From Paenibacillus arenosi (GTDB lineage Bacteria; Bacillota; Bacilli; Paenibacillales; Paenibacillaceae): a stretch of DNA of 64,000 bases. The position numbers and the translations under genes were made by a program. Of the stretch, positions 8,610 through 16,705 are shown in pieces; within the stretch, counting starts at the first letter, position 1; every line of letters begins with the position of its first letter. The stretch is taken from NCBI RefSeq assembly GCF_014841135.1, contig NZ_JACYTN010000002.1, forward strand, positions 1 through 64,000, in the 5' to 3' direction. The notes beneath the pieces are model-generated. The model saw nothing but the letters and a program-made list of their open reading frames with translations, had not been told where the DNA came from and did no database searches.

Positions 8610-8675
8610 ATTATAGAGAGTGGAAAATAGATATGCAAGCGTGCACTTGCATGCATTGGTTCTGTGCGATATGAT
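8610..8675. promoter_or_regulatory. Divergent TetR/MBL promoters sharing one operator
   Basis: ATGCAAG (8633-8639), six bases, then CTTGCAT (8646-8652) form a perfect inverted repeat. On the minus strand TTGCAT (8633-8638) is followed after 17 bases by TATAAT (8610-8615), driving the MBL gene. On the plus strand TTGCAT (8647-8652) is followed after 17 bases by TATGAT (8670-8675), driving the TetR gene. Each operator arm is thus the -35 box of one promoter. Confidence 0.8.
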
Positions 8676-8775
8676 AGTAACAAAGCAGCATCACACTACA
8701 TGGATGGGGGCGCTGCTGCATATGCAAAACTTGTAGTAGAATAGGCTTAATATATGCTGTAAAAGGAGAAATACA

Positions 8776-9357
8776 ATGCAAACTTCAGACAGAATCATTG
8801 AAGCTGCGACATGGCTCATCAAAAAGAATGGCTATAGGGGAGTAAGCACCAAAGCCATTGCAACGGAAGCTAAAGTCAATGAATCTACGATTTTCCGGCA
8901 ATTTGGAAGCAAGCAAGGCATATTGGAAGCCATCATTGAAAGACATTCGGATATCCCGCAATTTGAGAAGCTGTTAAAAGAGGACGCGACCGATAATCCA
9001 GAAGTCGATCTGCTGAATGTAAGTCAGCAGTACCGTTTGTTTTTTCATAAAAATGCGGACATCATTTTAATTGGCATCCGCGACAAAGGAATGCTTCCCG
9101 AATTAGATAGAGTACTGGCTGATCCGCCGGTGAAGCTGCATTCCTTGCTGGTTGAATATTTTGAGCGCTTGCAGAAGAAAAAAGTAATAGCCATACAGGA
9201 TGAGCGTCTTGCCGCCATGTCTTTTCTCTCGATGTGCTACGGATTTCAGATGAGCGAGCTGATTCACCGGCAATATCAATCCCAACTCGTCACCGAGGAA
9301 GAGTTCTACAAGCACAGTGTCTCATTGTTTGTTAAAGGAATTTTGTCTCATTCATAA
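8776..9357 (+). CDS. TetR/AcrR-family regulator
   Basis: A 193-residue regulator. The N-terminal helix-turn-helix is typical: RIIEAATWLIKKNGYRGVST, then AIATEAKVNESTIFRQFGSK and KQGILEAII. The C-terminal ligand domain is divergent, as usual. ATG 8776 follows AAAAGGAG. It is divergent from the MBL hydrolase, with an inverted repeat covering both -35 boxes, so it should repress both genes until a small-molecule ligand binds. Confidence 0.92.
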   Translation: MQTSDRIIEAATWLIKKNGYRGVSTKAIATEAKVNESTIFRQFGSKQGILEAIIERHSDIPQFEKLLKEDATDNPEVDLLNVSQQYRLFFHKNADIILIGIRDKGMLPELDRVLADPPVKLHSLLVEYFERLQKKKVIAIQDERLAAMSFLSMCYGFQMSELIHRQYQSQLVTEEEFYKHSVSLFVKGILSHS

Positions 9358-9360
9358 GCC

Positions 9361-9561
9361 TTGTTGATTTATTTACATATGCTGAAGGCTGCTTGGGATG
9401 AGGCGACCTTGGAAGTATGGATAGAGGTTATTGAAAGTTATCCTGACATCTCATCTGTCAGACAAAGAATTGCTTACAACAAAAAAGCATCAGCGAGATT
9501 ATTGCAGATGCGAATAGAGGATGAAGATCAGGAGACATATCATACACACAACTCGAAGTAA
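9361..9561 (+). CDS. Uncharacterised 66-residue ORF after the TetR gene
   Basis: A short frame starting at TTG 9361, three bases after the TetR stop, with no ribosome binding site. An internal ATG at about 9379 also lacks one. The peptide is helical and charged (EATLEVWIEVIESYPDISSV, then a basic stretch). It may be the tail of a lost gene or translated by coupling to TetR. No family recognised. Confidence 0.3.
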   Translation: MLIYLHMLKAAWDEATLEVWIEVIESYPDISSVRQRIAYNKKASARLLQMRIEDEDQETYHTHNSK

Positions 9562-9585
9562 AAATATACAACCACCACCTGTCGT

Positions 9586-9692
9586 GGGACAAGAACATGA
9601 TCCCATTGAAAGTCGCTAATTTAGCGGCTTTTTGTTTTATCGGTACAAGTTCTTGTCCCGATTGCCGAAATGGACAAGAACATGAGCCGATT
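9586..9692. repeat. REP-like composite palindromic repeat, copy B
   Basis: Three units with the core GGACAAGAAC occur: direct at 9586-9607, inverted at about 9639-9660 and direct at 9670-9692. The last runs into ATTACCGATTA exactly as in copy A at 7141-7220. The outer and middle units can pair into a long hairpin that encloses a terminator. The remaining gap to 9846 holds only the AraC remnant's upstream region. Confidence 0.7.
9611..9637 (+). terminator. Rho-independent terminator inside repeat copy B
   Basis: AGTCGCTA (9611-9618) and TAGCGGCT (9622-9629) form an eight-pair stem with loop ATT (one G-T pair), followed by TTTTTGTTTT. It would end transcription from the TetR side. Confidence 0.7.
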
Positions 9693-9846
9693 ACCGATTA
9701 GATATGTATCTAACTGGATTTCCATGCAATTTCATTAAGCTAACGGGCTGATTACGTACTAACCGTGTTACTCCGCCGATATGAGAAAAACATCGAGAAA
9801 CCAATTGTTCCCTATGCTACAATGAACGCCATGGAGGTGCATATCC

Positions 9847-10344
9847 ATGGACTATAAGCAAAGAATTCAATCCGTACTTAATTATATCGAATCGCATGTG
9901 CAGGAAGACATTCCGTGTGAGTCGCTTGTAGCGTTAGCCAGCTTCTCTAAGTTACATTTTTTGCGTGTGTTTGAGGCGTACACCGGCTTCACCGTCATGT
10001 CATATGTCCGCGCTCGCAAATTAGATCTTGCTGCCGAATGATTAAGGAAAAGCAATGATAAAATAACGGAGATCGCATATGACTACGGCTTCGAATCCCA
10101 TGATGTATTCGGAAGAGCTTTCAAACTCGTGTATGGAATAACACCAGAAAACTATCGGAGGGGACGGTTTCTTTTGCCTACATTCCACGCTGTTAATCTC
10201 GCATTGCAGCAAAAGGGAGCTAAGCCGTGGATTGGGATAGTCGGTATCCTTTCATTTTATAGTGGTAGTGAAATGTTGCGCTCGGTCATAAAAGGGATTA
10301 ATTTACGAAATGCTATTGTGCTTGCAACCTGTCCATCCCGTTGA
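9847..10344 (+). pseudogene. AraC-family regulator with in-frame stop and lost 3' end
   Basis: Starts well (GGAGGTG, ATG 9847) and encodes a typical AraC double helix-turn-helix: YKQRIQSVLNYIESHVQEDI and FSKLHFLRVFEAYTGFTVMS. A TGA at 10039-10041 then replaces what is normally an Arg codon after LDLAAE. The same frame continues with the second HTH (ITEIAYDYGFESHDVFGRAF, then YGITPENYRR). After about residue 135 the family similarity ends, and the frame runs antisense into the next gene. The ligand domain is missing. Both defects suggest a dead gene. Confidence 0.8.
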
Positions 10345-10922
10345 TATGCATTATAATCGTTCTCGAAGGTTTCCTGCATTTTCTCCGATAAGTGGCGGAT
10401 GTATCGATGCGCGCATTCACGTATTTGTTCAGGTGAACCGAAATCAACCACCAGGTCTAGAACGTCAAGCACATAGAATTCCATTGGATTCGCCTGCGGC
10501 AAAAACCATCCAGTCTGGATGACCTCCTCAAGGATCTCCTCAAGATTAGTCTCGTACTTGTCCATCAATGGAGCGACCTTATTTTGAATCAACGTGATTA
10601 TTTCTGCCAGTTCCCGCTCTCGGGTGGCTTCCTTGGCCAAATTCCATACCTTGCCTTTGTCCCGGAAGCTGCTCAAGCTGATCTCCCAGTATACTTTTCC
10701 GCTGTGCGTATTTATGATTCGGGAATTGGTATTAAACTCCAAATAACTGCCAGCCACATTGGAAGAGTGCCTTGAAAAACGTACCTCAGCTGTAAAGGAA
10801 CCGATTGGTTTGATCATACTTCTTCTGGATTTATTGTATTTGAAACCGCATGGAGCGCAGGCCGCGGCAATCCTGGAACAACATTCTCGAAAAATATCCT
10901 TACTAGTTGGATAATCTGTCAT
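10257..10922 (-). CDS. Uncharacterised 221-aa protein
   Basis: An ORF convergent with the AraC remnant. The product is soluble and has no signal peptide. The N-terminal part has CCSRIAAACAPCGFKYNKS, followed by a strand-rich segment (FTAEVRFSRHSSNVAGSYLE, then a W-E-I-S-L block) and a helical C-terminal half. The overall outline, a GF(K)Y motif and then strand pairs, resembles DUF4304-like proteins, but the similarity is too weak to assign. The start at 10922 has an appropriately spaced AGATG-rich upstream region rather than a strong site. Confidence 0.55.
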   Translation of the reverse strand: MTDYPTSKDIFRECCSRIAAACAPCGFKYNKSRRSMIKPIGSFTAEVRFSRHSSNVAGSYLEFNTNSRIINTHSGKVYWEISLSSFRDKGKVWNLAKEATRERELAEIITLIQNKVAPLMDKYETNLEEILEEVIQTGWFLPQANPMEFYVLDVLDLVVDFGSPEQIRECAHRYIRHLSEKMQETFENDYNAYQRDGQVASTIAFRKLIPFMTERNISLPL

Positions 10923-11129
10923 ATCGCTTCATCTCCATATTTCTTATTTTGTTTAATATAAAAAGGTATAACAACACAGCAATTCCCATTTGTCTCCAAG
11001 CCTTTAGTTCCAGTATATATCCTATTATAATCTTACAGGTATAACAAAACACGCCTGATGCCTTTCGTTATGATATAGTAACTGGAAAGTTAATAGACTG
11101 GTTCGCGCCGTGGTTTAGGAGGGGGAACG

Positions 11130-11266
11130 TTGAGTTATACTTATTTAAAAAATTTCACAGAGTCAAAAATGATGATGCTGTTTCTGCGATTTTTGATTGC
11201 TGCACCGAAAACGAGGAAATTTTGTTTGCATTTATTGAGAGTAATCTATGGATCGGCTACACTTAG
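11130..11266 (+). pseudogene. 5' remnant of a gene next to the IS insertion
   Basis: AGGAGGGGG followed by TTG 11130 begins a frame reading LSYTYLKNFTESK. The best continuation (NDDAVSAIFDCCTENEEIL, then FAFIESNLWIGYT) needs a one-base shift in the A-run near 11168, and it ends at TAG 11264-11266, right at the IS border. No family recognised. The protein-like composition makes this gene debris rather than plain spacer. Confidence 0.4.
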
Positions 11267-11326
11267 TTGGACAGAAAAAATAAGGGCTAGTAGAATAAAC
11301 ACATCATAACTAGGAGCGGATCTACT

Positions 11327-11608
11327 ATGCCAAGACAAAGACGTACATTTACAAGCGAATTCAAGAGACAAATGGTCCAGTTATTTGAAAATGGGAAACC
11401 TAGAACAGATATAGTAGATGAATATGAACTGAGCGCATCTGCACTGGATCGCTGGATCAAGCAAGCACATCAATCAGGATCGTTTTCAGAGAAGGCCAAT
11501 CGTACGCCAGAAGAGAATGAATTACTTGCTCTACGAAAAGAAATTCAACGCCTCAAAATGGAGAACGACATTCTAAAGCAAGCGGCGCTGATCATGGGAC
11601 GAAAGTAA
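11327..11608 (+). CDS. IS3-family transposase OrfA
   Basis: A 93-residue DNA-binding subunit. It has the helix-turn-helix (FTSEFKRQMVQLFENGKP, ELSASALDRWIKQ) and a C-terminal leucine-zipper-like helix (LLALRKEIQRLKMENDILKQ) that pairs transposase subunits. It ends at TAA 11606-11608, and OrfB is read in the -1 frame across the AAAG at 11602-11605, as expected for programmed frameshifting in this family. Confidence 0.9.
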   Translation: MPRQRRTFTSEFKRQMVQLFENGKPRTDIVDEYELSASALDRWIKQAHQSGSFSEKANRTPEENELLALRKEIQRLKMENDILKQAALIMGRK

Positions 11609-12443
11609 ATGTCATCAGGCGAAACCGTGACAACTACTCGGTATCAGCAATGTGTGCCGTCCTACAAATCGCTAAGAGCACTTATTATTATGAAGCGAAA
11701 GAACGAAAGTCAGAAGATGACGTTACGAATGACATCGTAGACATCTTCGAGAAAACCGTAAATCTTACGGTACAAGAAAGATCAAAGTTAAACTCCACGA
11801 ACGAAGGTTAACGGTTTCTAGGCGTCGAATTGGCCGTATCATGAACAAGCAAGGTTTGGTTTCCACATATACCGTAGCTCCGTACAAGCCGCACAAGATG
11901 TCATACAACGAATCCAAGCAAGCCAATGAGTTAGACCGAGAGTTCAACCAGCGAGAAGCTAAACGAGTAATTGTAAGTGATTTAACCTATGTCAAAGTGA
12001 AAAGCAGATGGCACTACATCTGTATATTTGTCGACCTCTTTAATCGAGAGATCATTGGCTCTAGTGTCGGCCCCAACAAAGACGCAGCCCTTGTAGCTCG
12101 TGCGTTTGCTTCTGTACAAGGAGATTTACGTCAGATACAACTCTTTCACACGGATCGAGGCAGTGAATTCAAGAATAAAGAGATTGAAGAGACGCTACAT
12201 GCGTTCAACATTGGTCGTTCTTTGAGCATGAAAGGTTGCCCATACGACAATGCTCTTGCTGAAGCAACGTTTAAAATTATGAAGACTGAATTCATTCATC
12301 AAATGAGCTTTCACAGTCTGCCACATTTGAAGGTAGAACTGAATGATTACATTAACTGGTATAACAGACATCGCATACACGGGACTCTAGGCTATGTTAG
12401 CCCAATAGAGTACAAGAATTTAGCCCTTAAAAAAGTTGTCTAG
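11602..12443 (+). pseudogene. IS3-family transposase OrfB, frameshifted
   Basis: The front part (RRNRDNYSVSAMCAVLQIAK, STYYYEAKERK, IVDIFEK) is read in one frame up to about 11750. From there, the sequence corresponding to NRKSYGTRKIKVKLHERRL continues in the next frame, consistent with loss of one base in the GAGAAAAC stretch. The second part keeps the integrase core: Asp in VSDLTYVKV, Asp in FHTDRGSEF and Glu in ALAEATFKIMK. An internal ATG at 11841 could give a 200-residue piece, but without the front. This copy cannot make full-length OrfAB without a second frameshift. Confidence 0.85.
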
Positions 12444-12461
12444 TTTAGTGTTGACAGTCCA

Positions 12462-12572
12462 GTTTGTATTGATTTAAAAGCGTATGATTATTCAGTAGAA
12501 TGTGTTCACCGAGGTTTAGATCCCTTATCGACATACTGCAACTCTTCTAATGAAAAAAGAATAGGGAGTTAA
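12462..12572 (+). pseudogene. 3' remnant of a gene next to the IS insertion
   Basis: Directly after the IS end the frame reads VCIDLKAYDYSVECVHRG, then LDPLSTYCNSSNEKRIGS, and stops at TAA 12570-12572. It has no start of its own and is not in register with the upstream remnant. It may be the other half of the gene in which the IS landed, or older debris. Confidence 0.35.
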
Positions 12573-12999
12573 AACAGGCTCCAGGCTATAATATCTTATG
12601 ATCCTAAGATACAGGTAGTTGAGGCCCATTATATTGAATTATTAACGCAAGTTGTTAAGATCCTTAATGTATTGAGCGTGTTTCTATAAATATGGGCTCT
12701 CAGTCATATTGGAGAGGAGTTGTTCGTGTTAGAAAGTTAAAACCATGGGGCAGGTCCTATTTGGATAATATACTTTTTAGAAGGATCGAATTGTCTATAC
12801 CCTCTAGATGAAACACTTAACCGCAGTGTTTCATTGGGCTCAGTGGTATTTTGTATATACTTTAGATAAAAAAAGTTAATAACTTCAATTTGTTAACATA
12901 AAACATCATAAATCTACATATATAATTATCGATTAAAGAGCTACGTTTAGAATGAAGTACTATCCTTTTGATGCTGTTCATAAGACCCATAATTACAGC
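12573..12999. other. Gene-free stretch with one perfect hairpin
   Basis: No ORF here is convincing. The one clear structure is ATGAAACACT (12808-12817) with AGTGTTTCAT (12825-12834), a perfect ten-pair hairpin with a seven-base loop and no T-tract after it. The rest looks like decayed coding sequence and AT-rich spacer. Confidence 0.5.
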
Positions 13000-13251
13000 C
13001 TTTTTGGGTGGGAAACCAGCAGATGCTGGTTAATGGTCGGTTAACCGTACTTGACTCGATGTGGTGGCTCTCGGCACTTTTAAAGAACGGTACGATTTAT
13101 GTTCAAGCTAGAAATATTGCGAGGGCGCTTGGGGGATTCCACTAGGTATAACAACGATAATCAAAAAATTACGATTTCCTTGGATAACAAGATACTGACC
13201 ACGTATGCCGTAAAGATATCAGGCTGCCTTGCTTTGATGGGCTATTGGTAA
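13000..13251 (+). pseudogene. Copper-amine-oxidase N-terminal-like domain remnant
   Basis: One frame gives VGNQQMLVNGRLTVLDS, then LLKNGTIYVQARNIARALGG, and stops at a TAG near 13144. A second frame then continues NNDNQKITISLDNKI. Together these follow the pattern of the copper-amine-oxidase N-terminal domain (VNG..., DGTTYVPLRAIAEALG, W....K.ITI), which is common in Paenibacillus surface proteins. The frameshift, the missing start and the missing partner domains make it a dead fragment. Confidence 0.55.
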
Positions 13252-13296
13252 TGGCCATCTTAGGGATGTTGGTATCTGCACGTTTCCCCAGTAGCA

Positions 13297-13345
13297 AACA
13301 ATCCCATTTTCTCATTGTAGATGCTGAGAAAATGGGATTGTTTCT
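13297..13345 (-). terminator. Terminator of the histidine kinase gene
   Basis: AACAATCCCATTTTCTC (13298-13314) and GAGAAAATGGGATTGTT (13326-13342) form a 17-pair perfect stem directly after the kinase stop codon, followed by a short T-rich run on the minus strand. Confidence 0.7.
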
Positions 13346-14426
13346 AGATTGAAGGGAGGATAACTTCAAAAGTTGTACCTGTGTCATCTGAGCTTGCAAC
13401 CTGAATCGTCCCATCATGCAGTGCAACAATCTTATGTGCAATGCTTAGACCCAATCCATTGCCAGAAGAGGCATGAGAAGAATCTCCTTGATAGAATTTA
13501 TCAAAAATGTATTTTTGCTGACTCATATCAATCCCTGGTCCATCATTGTGAATCGATATACGTACCTGTTGATCTATCGAATCCATAACGATTGTGATCT
13601 CGGAGTAGGAAGGTGAGTACTTAATGGCATTGTCCAGAAGATTGATCCAAACTTGACTAAGCATATCCTCATTGGCTGTAACTATCAGTTCAGACGAATC
13701 GAACTGAAAGCTTATGTGCTTCGCAGACCATTTCGGCTCCAACAATACAATCACCGTTCGGATGTGTTCAGTTAAGTTGAATGTCGTTTTCTCAGTAATA
13801 ATGGCTTGGCTTTCAATCTTCGATAATTGAAGCACATTAGTAGCAAGTTCAGCCAACCGTTCAGATTCATTAATGATGATATCCAAATAATCATTGCGTT
13901 CCTCATCGGTTAAGTTTTTTCTTTTCAGCACTTTAGCGTAGCCTCGTAAGGAAACGATCGGTGTTTTGAATTCATGCGAAAAATTATTAATAAAATCGGA
14001 ACGCAGCATTTCAAGACTACCGAGTTCTTCAGCCATATGATTAAAACTTCTGTTCAGTTTTCTTAGCTCTTTCGGCCCCTTAAGCTGAATACGAACGGAA
14101 AAGTTTCCTTTGGCCAATTCTTCAGAGGCACGTATGACTTTTCGAATTGGAGAGAGCGGAATTCGGCTAAATATCAATGATGCAAGGATACTGACTAGAA
14201 CACTCGCCGTTCCAAAATATGTAATAAGTACTAAAGCCCCTCCTGAATCTGGATCTTCGACTGGAGGAGAAGGGTAAAGTCCTATATACACAAAAAATAC
14301 GACGATAACCAGTGAAAGAAAAATAGAGATGAGCATAATAAACAACACAATGAACGTAAACATAAACGTTAGTCCAAATCCACGTAAAGATCTCTCTCTA
14401 ATAAAGTTCATAATTTTTCTAATCAC
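13344..14426 (-). CDS. Sensor histidine kinase (OmpR-system partner)
   Basis: A 360-residue membrane kinase. Two N-terminal helices (about residues 17-48 and 67-87) enclose a very short external loop (YPSPPVEDPDSGG), which resembles intramembrane-sensing kinases. A HAMP domain (RIPLSPIRKVIRASEELAKG) and HisKA follow, with the phospho-His in NNFSHEFKTPIVSLRG. The HATPase has N box NLLDNAIKYS and G boxes (GPGID, GNGLGLSI). Its start overlaps the end of the regulator gene by eight bases, so the two form one unit. Such short-loop kinases often sense membrane-active agents, but the signal here is not known. Confidence 0.92.
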   Translation of the reverse strand: MIRKIMNFIRERSLRGFGLTFMFTFIVLFIMLISIFLSLVIVVFFVYIGLYPSPPVEDPDSGGALVLITYFGTASVLVSILASLIFSRIPLSPIRKVIRASEELAKGNFSVRIQLKGPKELRKLNRSFNHMAEELGSLEMLRSDFINNFSHEFKTPIVSLRGYAKVLKRKNLTDEERNDYLDIIINESERLAELATNVLQLSKIESQAIITEKTTFNLTEHIRTVIVLLEPKWSAKHISFQFDSSELIVTANEDMLSQVWINLLDNAIKYSPSYSEITIVMDSIDQQVRISIHNDGPGIDMSQQKYIFDKFYQGDSSHASSGNGLGLSIAHKIVALHDGTIQVASSDDTGTTFEVILPSI

Positions 14427-15096
14427 TATGTTTTACCGCCTTATAGCCAATTCCTCGAATAGAAATAATCTCAAATTCCGGATAATCGCCGAATCGCTTT
14501 CGTAAACGGTTAATGTGAACATTTAACGTGATATCGCTAGTTTCAGAGTCCATGCCCCAAATTTCATCCATTAATTGAATACGGGTAAAAATTTTGTCAG
14601 GGTAAGACAGCAATTTGTACAATAAATAAAATTCCTTCTGCGGCAGTGTCTGCAATTCATTTTCTCTTGTCACCGATAATTCATCGTATTTTAGTGTGAT
14701 TTTCCCTAGTTTAAGCATCCGTTCGTCCTGGATCTTGGCTCGTCGCAACAAAGCTTTCATTCGCAGAAGCATCTCGTCTTCGTCCACGGGTTTGACCATA
14801 TAATCATCTGTTCCTGCCATGAAGCCTCTCCGTTTGTCAGCAGGTAAATGTTTGGCACTAACCATCAATATAGGGATATCATTTCTGCCCTCGCGGATTG
14901 TATGAGCCAATGCGAATCCATCCATTTGAGGCATCATGATATCTAGAACAATCAAATCAATATGTTGCCTGTCCAACAATTCTAATGCCACGATGCCATT
15001 CTCCGCCAGAAACACCTTGTATCCTGCAGATCCTATAATCGTTTTCATTAATTTGGCGGTATTTTTATTGTCTTCTACAACGAGGATTTGAAACAT
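14419..15096 (-). CDS. OmpR-family response regulator
   Basis: A receiver domain (ILVVEDN at the start, phospho-Asp in LIVLDIMMPQMDG, Lys in YMVKPVDEDE) is followed by a winged-helix DNA-binding domain (ending LNVHINRLRKRF, then ISIRGIGYKA). An upstream GTG/ATG gives nine more residues, but AGGAAGG is correctly placed only for the ATG at 15096, which I choose. It is co-transcribed with the kinase. A 17-base site with two GTTTAT-like halves 11 bases apart lies about 95 bases upstream, and a second lies upstream of the hydrolase at 15725. This suggests autoregulation and control of that hydrolase. Confidence 0.92.
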   Translation of the reverse strand: MFQILVVEDNKNTAKLMKTIIGSAGYKVFLAENGIVALELLDRQHIDLIVLDIMMPQMDGFALAHTIREGRNDIPILMVSAKHLPADKRRGFMAGTDDYMVKPVDEDEMLLRMKALLRRAKIQDERMLKLGKITLKYDELSVTRENELQTLPQKEFYLLYKLLSYPDKIFTRIQLMDEIWGMDSETSDITLNVHINRLRKRFGDYPEFEIISIRGIGYKAVKHSD

Positions 15097-15190
15097 TCCG
15101 CTCATTCCTTCCTGATACATCTGTAATAACCGAACTGCATTCTATCACATTATGCTCCATAAAGTGAACAACGAAGATTCACTTTTCCTG

Positions 15191-15207
15191 GGTTATTTTC
15201 AGTTTAT
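15191..15207. promoter_or_regulatory. Candidate response-regulator site 1
   Basis: GGTTAT-TTTCA-GTTTAT, two half sites with an 11-base period as OmpR/PhoB-type regulators bind. It lies about 95 bases before the regulator start. The 15-base string TTATTTTCAGTTTAT recurs exactly at 15364-15378. Confidence 0.6.
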
Positions 15208-15361
15208 AAACTTTTTTAAATGTGAGTCTAGCGAAGAACAATTCATCAATAGCGAGTGCTCTGAATGTTCAAATATGCTAATCAGCTTGCTTATAAATGC
15301 ATTCTAATATTCCCTGATTAAGAACATAACATCTCTGGAATTTTTATCCAATCCTTGTCTA

Positions 15362-15378
15362 GTTTATTTTCAGTTTAT
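15362..15378. promoter_or_regulatory. Candidate response-regulator site 2
   Basis: GTTTAT-TTTCA-GTTTAT, a near-perfect second copy of the site at 15191. It is upstream of the hydrolase gene and followed by an A/T-rich -10-like TAATGATAAG, as though the regulator replaced the -35 contact. The remaining leader up to 15724 has no convincing gene. Confidence 0.6.
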
Positions 15379-15724
15379 CTTTTAATGATAAGATGTATCC
15401 TAGGATTTCAACGGTGGGTAATTTGCCAACCAATAAGAATTTAATTTTTAGTAGGAGTGAGGCTGTGTTATTTAATTAGGAAGGTTTATATTTCGAACAA
15501 AACTATATTTAGCAGAAGTACATCAGTCTACTTAAAAACAGCAGGTGTATATGCAGGGAGCATAGAACGCGACTCTTTTATAAGAGAAAAAGGTCATAAT
15601 CTATTGCTACTAGAAAGTCATACATCCAAATGACTAAAAAAACGTTGGACTGAAAACAGAGATGCAACTTGAATCAAGAATTCAAGAAGACGATGACTCC
15701 GCAAATCGGAATTTGGAGGAAACT

Positions 15725-16705
15725 ATGAAAAAAATTATGAAAACATTTCTTATTATTATTCTTGTTATTTTTGTTGTAATTCTACTTGGCATATTTGCCT
15801 TTATAAAGATTGCTGAACACAGAGAAACTAATTATAGCAAATATACGGAAACTGCCGGCAAACTTGAAAAGAAATATACGGAATTAGGGGATAGAGAGGT
15901 ATCTTATAAAGACTATGACGCAAACGATGATGTAATTGGCAAATATGCACTATGGTATCCTAGTGAGATTGAAAGCAAAGATAACAAGTATCCAGTTGTA
16001 ATATTTGCGAATGGGACGGGGAGTACTTCATCTACTTATAAACCATTTTTAGAACATTTATCATCTTGGGGATTTATTTCAGTCGGAAATGATGATAAGG
16101 ATACCAGAACCGGAGCTTCATTAGAGCAAACAATAAAATTCCTAATCAAAGAAAATGAAAATAGAGATAGTGTTTTTTATCAAAAAATTGATTTAGATAA
16201 TATCGGAATCGGAGGGCATTCCCAGGGCGGAGCAGCCGTGTTTAATATGGTAGTTAATCAAGAGCATGGTTCTATGATTAAGGCATTGTATGCTGCAAGC
16301 GCAACATCATCTTACCATACAATGGTTATGGGTGACCAATGGAAATATGATATTTCAAAGGTAAACATACCAACATTTTTAACAGCAGGAACCGGGCAAT
16401 GGGATGCTGGTAATGCTACAAGTAAAGAGCAAGCTACTGATGATAAAAATGGTGTCGTACAAGGGATTGCTCCGTTATGGTCGTTGCAGGAAAATTATAA
16501 TTTGCTGCCAGAAACAACAGATAGAGTCGTTGCCCGAAAGAAGAATACAGACCACGGAGATTCATATAAGCAATTTGATGGCTATATGACTGCTTGGTTT
16601 ATGTATTACTTACAAAATGATAAAGAAGCCAGAGAGATATTTACTGTTGGTGGGGAACTACCCACTAATAATTTATATCAAGATGTTCAGACAAATATAA
16701 AATGA
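15725..16705 (+). CDS. Membrane-anchored alpha/beta hydrolase
   Basis: A 326-residue protein with an N-terminal helix (TFLIIILVIFVVILLGIFAF) that anchors it outside the membrane. The catalytic domain resembles dienelactone-hydrolase or chlorophyllase-like esterases: oxyanion region VVIFANGTGS, nucleophile elbow GGHSQGG, and a late His in KKNTDHGDSYKQ. ATG 15725 follows GGAGG with five bases of spacing, and this is preferred over an upstream start at 15662 that has no site. It is divergent from the two-component system and shares a probable operator with it. The substrate is unknown, perhaps an envelope ester or toxic compound. Confidence 0.85.
   Translation: MKKIMKTFLIIILVIFVVILLGIFAFIKIAEHRETNYSKYTETAGKLEKKYTELGDREVSYKDYDANDDVIGKYALWYPSEIESKDNKYPVVIFANGTGSTSSTYKPFLEHLSSWGFISVGNDDKDTRTGASLEQTIKFLIKENENRDSVFYQKIDLDNIGIGGHSQGGAAVFNMVVNQEHGSMIKALYAASATSSYHTMVMGDQWKYDISKVNIPTFLTAGTGQWDAGNATSKEQATDDKNGVVQGIAPLWSLQENYNLLPETTDRVVARKKNTDHGDSYKQFDGYMTAWFMYYLQNDKEAREIFTVGGELPTNNLYQDVQTNIK

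Larger units (their letters stand above)
11268..12461 (+). mobile_element. IS3-family insertion sequence, complete length
   Basis: About 1194 bases from TGGACAG (11268) to GTTGACAGTCCA (ends 12461), with TG and CA termini. The terminal inverted repeats share TGGAC followed by weaker matches. It carries orfA and orfB in the usual overlapping arrangement. No perfect target duplication is visible at the borders (AGT on the left, GTT on the right). Confidence 0.85.

Noticed and set aside
7141-9692. Possible CRISPR array from the repeated 21-base units
   Set aside because: The units are too few, in mixed orientation, of unequal spacing and not separated by regular spacers; no cas genes are present.
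15450-15660. A small gene between the two-component system and the hydrolase
   Set aside because: An open stretch encoding TAGVYAGSIERDSFIREKGH exists, but it has no start codon or binding site and matches nothing I recognise.
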